Assembly: GCA_942493215.1 (NCBI GenBank)
Contig: OW818670.1
Location: forward strand, 372,001 to 436,000
Source of the DNA: G942493215 sp942493215
GTDB lineage: Bacteria > Bacillota_I > Bacilli_A > RF39 > UBA660
Reading direction: 5' to 3'
Length of the DNA: 64,000 bases
Below, piece by piece: positions 62,590 to 64,000 of the stretch. Position numbers and translations under genes: made by a program. A model generated the notes under the pieces. It had not been told where the DNA came from. It worked only from the letters and a program-made list of their open reading frames with translations, and made no database searches. The first letter of the stretch is position 1, and each line of letters begins with the position of its first letter.

Positions 62590-63345
62590 CTAAATCTTAT
62601 GAGCCTTAATAATTAAGGTTGTTGGACTAACACCTAATTTTTTTGGGTCCCAATAACTACTAGCATAACTACCAATATGATTTTCTATAATTGGTTCTTC
62701 TTCATATATATGATCAATAACTAATCCCTCTTCTATTATAGTATTAACTAGTGTTGATATTTTTAAATTATATTGAATAGTTTCAACTTTATCAGCACCC
62801 TTAAAAATAGTTTCTGCTTGTTCATCATTATATGATTTCTTTAATATTACTTGATTATCATTAAGATCTAAACAATTAAATAAAGGATGTGTCCATACCA
62901 TAATAAATAGCCCATCTTTTTTTAAATACTGACTTACTAAATTAATTGTTGCTTTCATATCAGAACAAAAACCAATACTATATAGTGATAAAACACCATC
63001 AAAGTAGTTAAGAGGTAATCCGGGGTTATTTTCCATTGGTGAAACAAATAATTTATTAGTATCTAATTTAGGATTTAGTTTAGCTTTATCAATCTGTTCT
63101 TCAGAAATATCTAAACCCCATACCTCTTTGGCACCATTGTCTTTTAAATACTCTAAGCTTCTACCTTCTGAACAACCTAACTCTAAAAAGATCTTTTCTG
63201 ATATGTTTGAGAGAATATGCAAATCATTCTCATTTTTCATAAATGGTCCATATTCTGGTAATGAAGTATTAGAATATGGTTTACCGCCTCTAACAAGATT
63301 ATTCCAACCATCTTCATTTATCTTTTGAAAAACTTTTTTATCCAT
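62590..63345 (-). CDS. Class I SAM-dependent methyltransferase
   Basis: 251 residues from the ATG at 63345 (GGGAGG upstream). Motif I LELGCSEGRSLEYLK (about 54-68), motif II GLDISEEQIDKAK, PLNYFDGVLSLYSIG as post-motif region, and GLFIMVWTHPLFN. It belongs to the Methyltransf_11/25-type small-molecule or sugar methylases. The proximity of polysaccharide genes permits a role in glycan methylation, but the following nucleotidase is unrelated. The extended -10 TGTTATAAT is at 63373-63381. Confidence 0.85.
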   Translation of the reverse strand: MDKKVFQKINEDGWNNLVRGGKPYSNTSLPEYGPFMKNENDLHILSNISEKIFLELGCSEGRSLEYLKDNGAKEVWGLDISEEQIDKAKLNPKLDTNKLFVSPMENNPGLPLNYFDGVLSLYSIGFCSDMKATINLVSQYLKKDGLFIMVWTHPLFNCLDLNDNQVILKKSYNDEQAETIFKGADKVETIQYNLKISTLVNTIIEEGLVIDHIYEEEPIIENHIGSYASSYWDPKKLGVSPTTLIIKAHKI

Positions 63346-63464
63346 CAATGTAACCTCCCATACTTTTAACTAATTATAACATAACTATCATTTTTAATAA
63401 ACATTTGCTTAACTTTATTCCATCAGATTAATAACAATGCTATAATTATATTGAAGTGATAGTA

Positions 63465-63893
63465 GTGAGCAGTTATACAGATGAAAAAGAATTATTAGTA
63501 GCAGAATATGGTGAAATATGCTTTTTAGGAGGGACAATAGGCCCTAAAAACGTCTTATCATGTCATCACATTAGACCTATTAATAAAAATGGGAAAAATA
63601 ACTTAAATAACATTGCTTTAATGTGTAGATTAGAGCATGATATGCTTCACCTACTTGCTGAAATTAAACCTCAAACAGCTAAAGAAATTAGCGATTATTT
63701 GCATGATTTTAAAATATATCGAGATATGCTTGCTCGTGTTCAAATGCGCAGAAAACTTTTAAGAGATATTAAAGATTCGGGTTTTATAGTCGTAGAACAT
63801 CCTAAAGCTTTTGTTTTACAAAGCATAGAAGAGCCAAACGATCTCGGTAAAAAGTATTACATGAAAAAGATAAGAAGAAAAGCCAATGGATAG
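63465..63893 (+). CDS. HNH-type endonuclease-fold protein
   Basis: About 142 residues. The start may be GTG at 63465 (AAGTGAT upstream) or GTG at 63456, which would be nearly leaderless behind TATAAT at 63441-63446. The HNH core reads LSCHHIRPINKNGKNNLNNIALMC followed by EHDMLHLL, giving the His-Asn-His set. There is only one Cys pair, so zinc structuring may be partial. The C-terminal tail is basic and helical. Small HNH proteins occur as nucleases in defence, mobile or repair systems; the role here is unknown. Confidence 0.7.
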   Translation: MSSYTDEKELLVAEYGEICFLGGTIGPKNVLSCHHIRPINKNGKNNLNNIALMCRLEHDMLHLLAEIKPQTAKEISDYLHDFKIYRDMLARVQMRRKLLRDIKDSGFIVVEHPKAFVLQSIEEPNDLGKKYYMKKIRRKANG

Positions 63894-63923
63894 TATTATT
63901 TTAAATTGATTTTTATAGAAAAT

Positions 63924-63947
63924 AAAAGAAGGAATATCCTTCTTTTT
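63924..63947. terminator. Bidirectional terminator
   Basis: AAAGAAGGA-ATA-TCCTTCTTT with T runs on both strands. Confidence 0.75.
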
Positions 63948-63951
63948 AATA

Positions 63952-64000
63952 TTATTTTTTGTTTCGTCCCAACGTTTGATTAGTAGACAAATGACTTATA
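63952..64000 (-). CDS. C-terminal end of a gene running off the window
   Basis: A minus-strand frame enters from the right edge and ends in TAA at 63952, directly before the terminator hairpin. The last 15 residues read ISHLSTNQTLGRNKK. Its position relative to the terminator is the only evidence; too short to identify. Confidence 0.35.
   Translation of the reverse strand, partial: ISHLSTNQTLGRNKK

Noticed and set aside
1..64000. tRNA, rRNA, tmRNA, RNase P RNA and CRISPR arrays
   Set aside because: No T-arm-like GTTCRANYC with matching acceptor stems, no rRNA-like GC-rich conserved blocks and no regularly spaced repeats were seen.
1..64000. Mycoplasma-type code (TGA as Trp)
   Set aside because: Several genes end in TGA at operon overlaps (for example 3832-3834 and 55578-55580), and the full-length proteins are read with TGG for Trp.

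Overview
The window is AT-rich DNA (roughly 70% A+T by eye) that uses the standard code: TGA acts as a stop, for example at the end of the HTH gene at 3832-4167. Clear AGGAGG-type ribosome binding sites, a T-box in front of argS, a CIRCE operator in front of htpG, the archaeal/eukaryote-like short prolyl-tRNA synthetase, an ECF sigma/anti-sigma pair and cell-wall enzymes (VanY-type carboxypeptidase, polysaccharide deacetylase, SpoIID-like domain) all point to a walled low-GC Bacillota. An uncultured gut Bacilli/RF39-like lineage would fit, but that placement is inference. I found no tRNA, rRNA, CRISPR array or insertion sequence.

Layout. 1-7400: cell-surface and membrane proteins of unknown function, plus a small transposase-type HTH protein divergent from a SpoIID-like surface protein, with a perfect palindrome between their promoters. 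7580-14495: housekeeping genes on the minus strand (lipid kinase, galE behind a long structured leader, T-box-controlled argS, a 59-residue gene, an alpha/beta hydrolase, a CoA-binding protein, a thioredoxin-reductase-like flavoprotein). 14610-19523: an orphan conserved-looking gene, a MerR regulator with a typical 19-bp-spacer promoter, an ECF sigma/anti-sigma/anchored-protein operon with a probable autoregulated promoter, and two unknowns. 19682-30649: htpG under CIRCE, a Q/N-rich membrane protein, proS, an unknown, a flavin-type oxidase, a YbaK deacylase, an HD hydrolase, a signal-less VanY protein, a polysaccharide deacetylase and a DEAD-box helicase. A 368-base gap upstream of the helicase looks like a separate small RNA or leader. 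31024-34850: a tightly coupled SDR / methionine-gamma-lyase-like / Ppx-GppA-like operon, then a lone Bro-N antirepressor.

34940-63345 is a large surface-polysaccharide region. A first operon (39477 down to 34940) holds a DUF6056 membrane protein, a polyprenyl-type GT2, an acyltransferase and a PssD/PssE two-part glycosyltransferase. A second, about 16.6 kb long (promoter at 56347-56375, terminator near 39700), carries a Wzm/Wzt-type ABC exporter, a GT32-GT4 fusion and its GT4 paralogue, a DUF2142 protein, a GT2/DUF2304 pair, a Wzx-like flippase, gmhA, a GT9 heptosyltransferase-like gene, hldE, gmhB, an L-fucokinase/GDP-fucose pyrophosphorylase-like fusion and a GT2. GmhA, HldE and GmhB together would take sedoheptulose-7-phosphate to ADP-D-glycero-beta-D-manno-heptose, and the GT9 would use it. 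A third group (56386-61954) has two GT4s, two GT2s and an O-antigen-polymerase-like protein.

The strongest leads are the complete ADP-heptose route inside a Gram-positive-type capsule locus, the unassigned pseudoknotted leader upstream of galE (9900-10051), the promoter-terminator unit at 30679-30925, the thioredoxin-reductase-like protein without a normal NADPH motif, and the VanY enzyme with a WXG-like N-terminus and no signal peptide.
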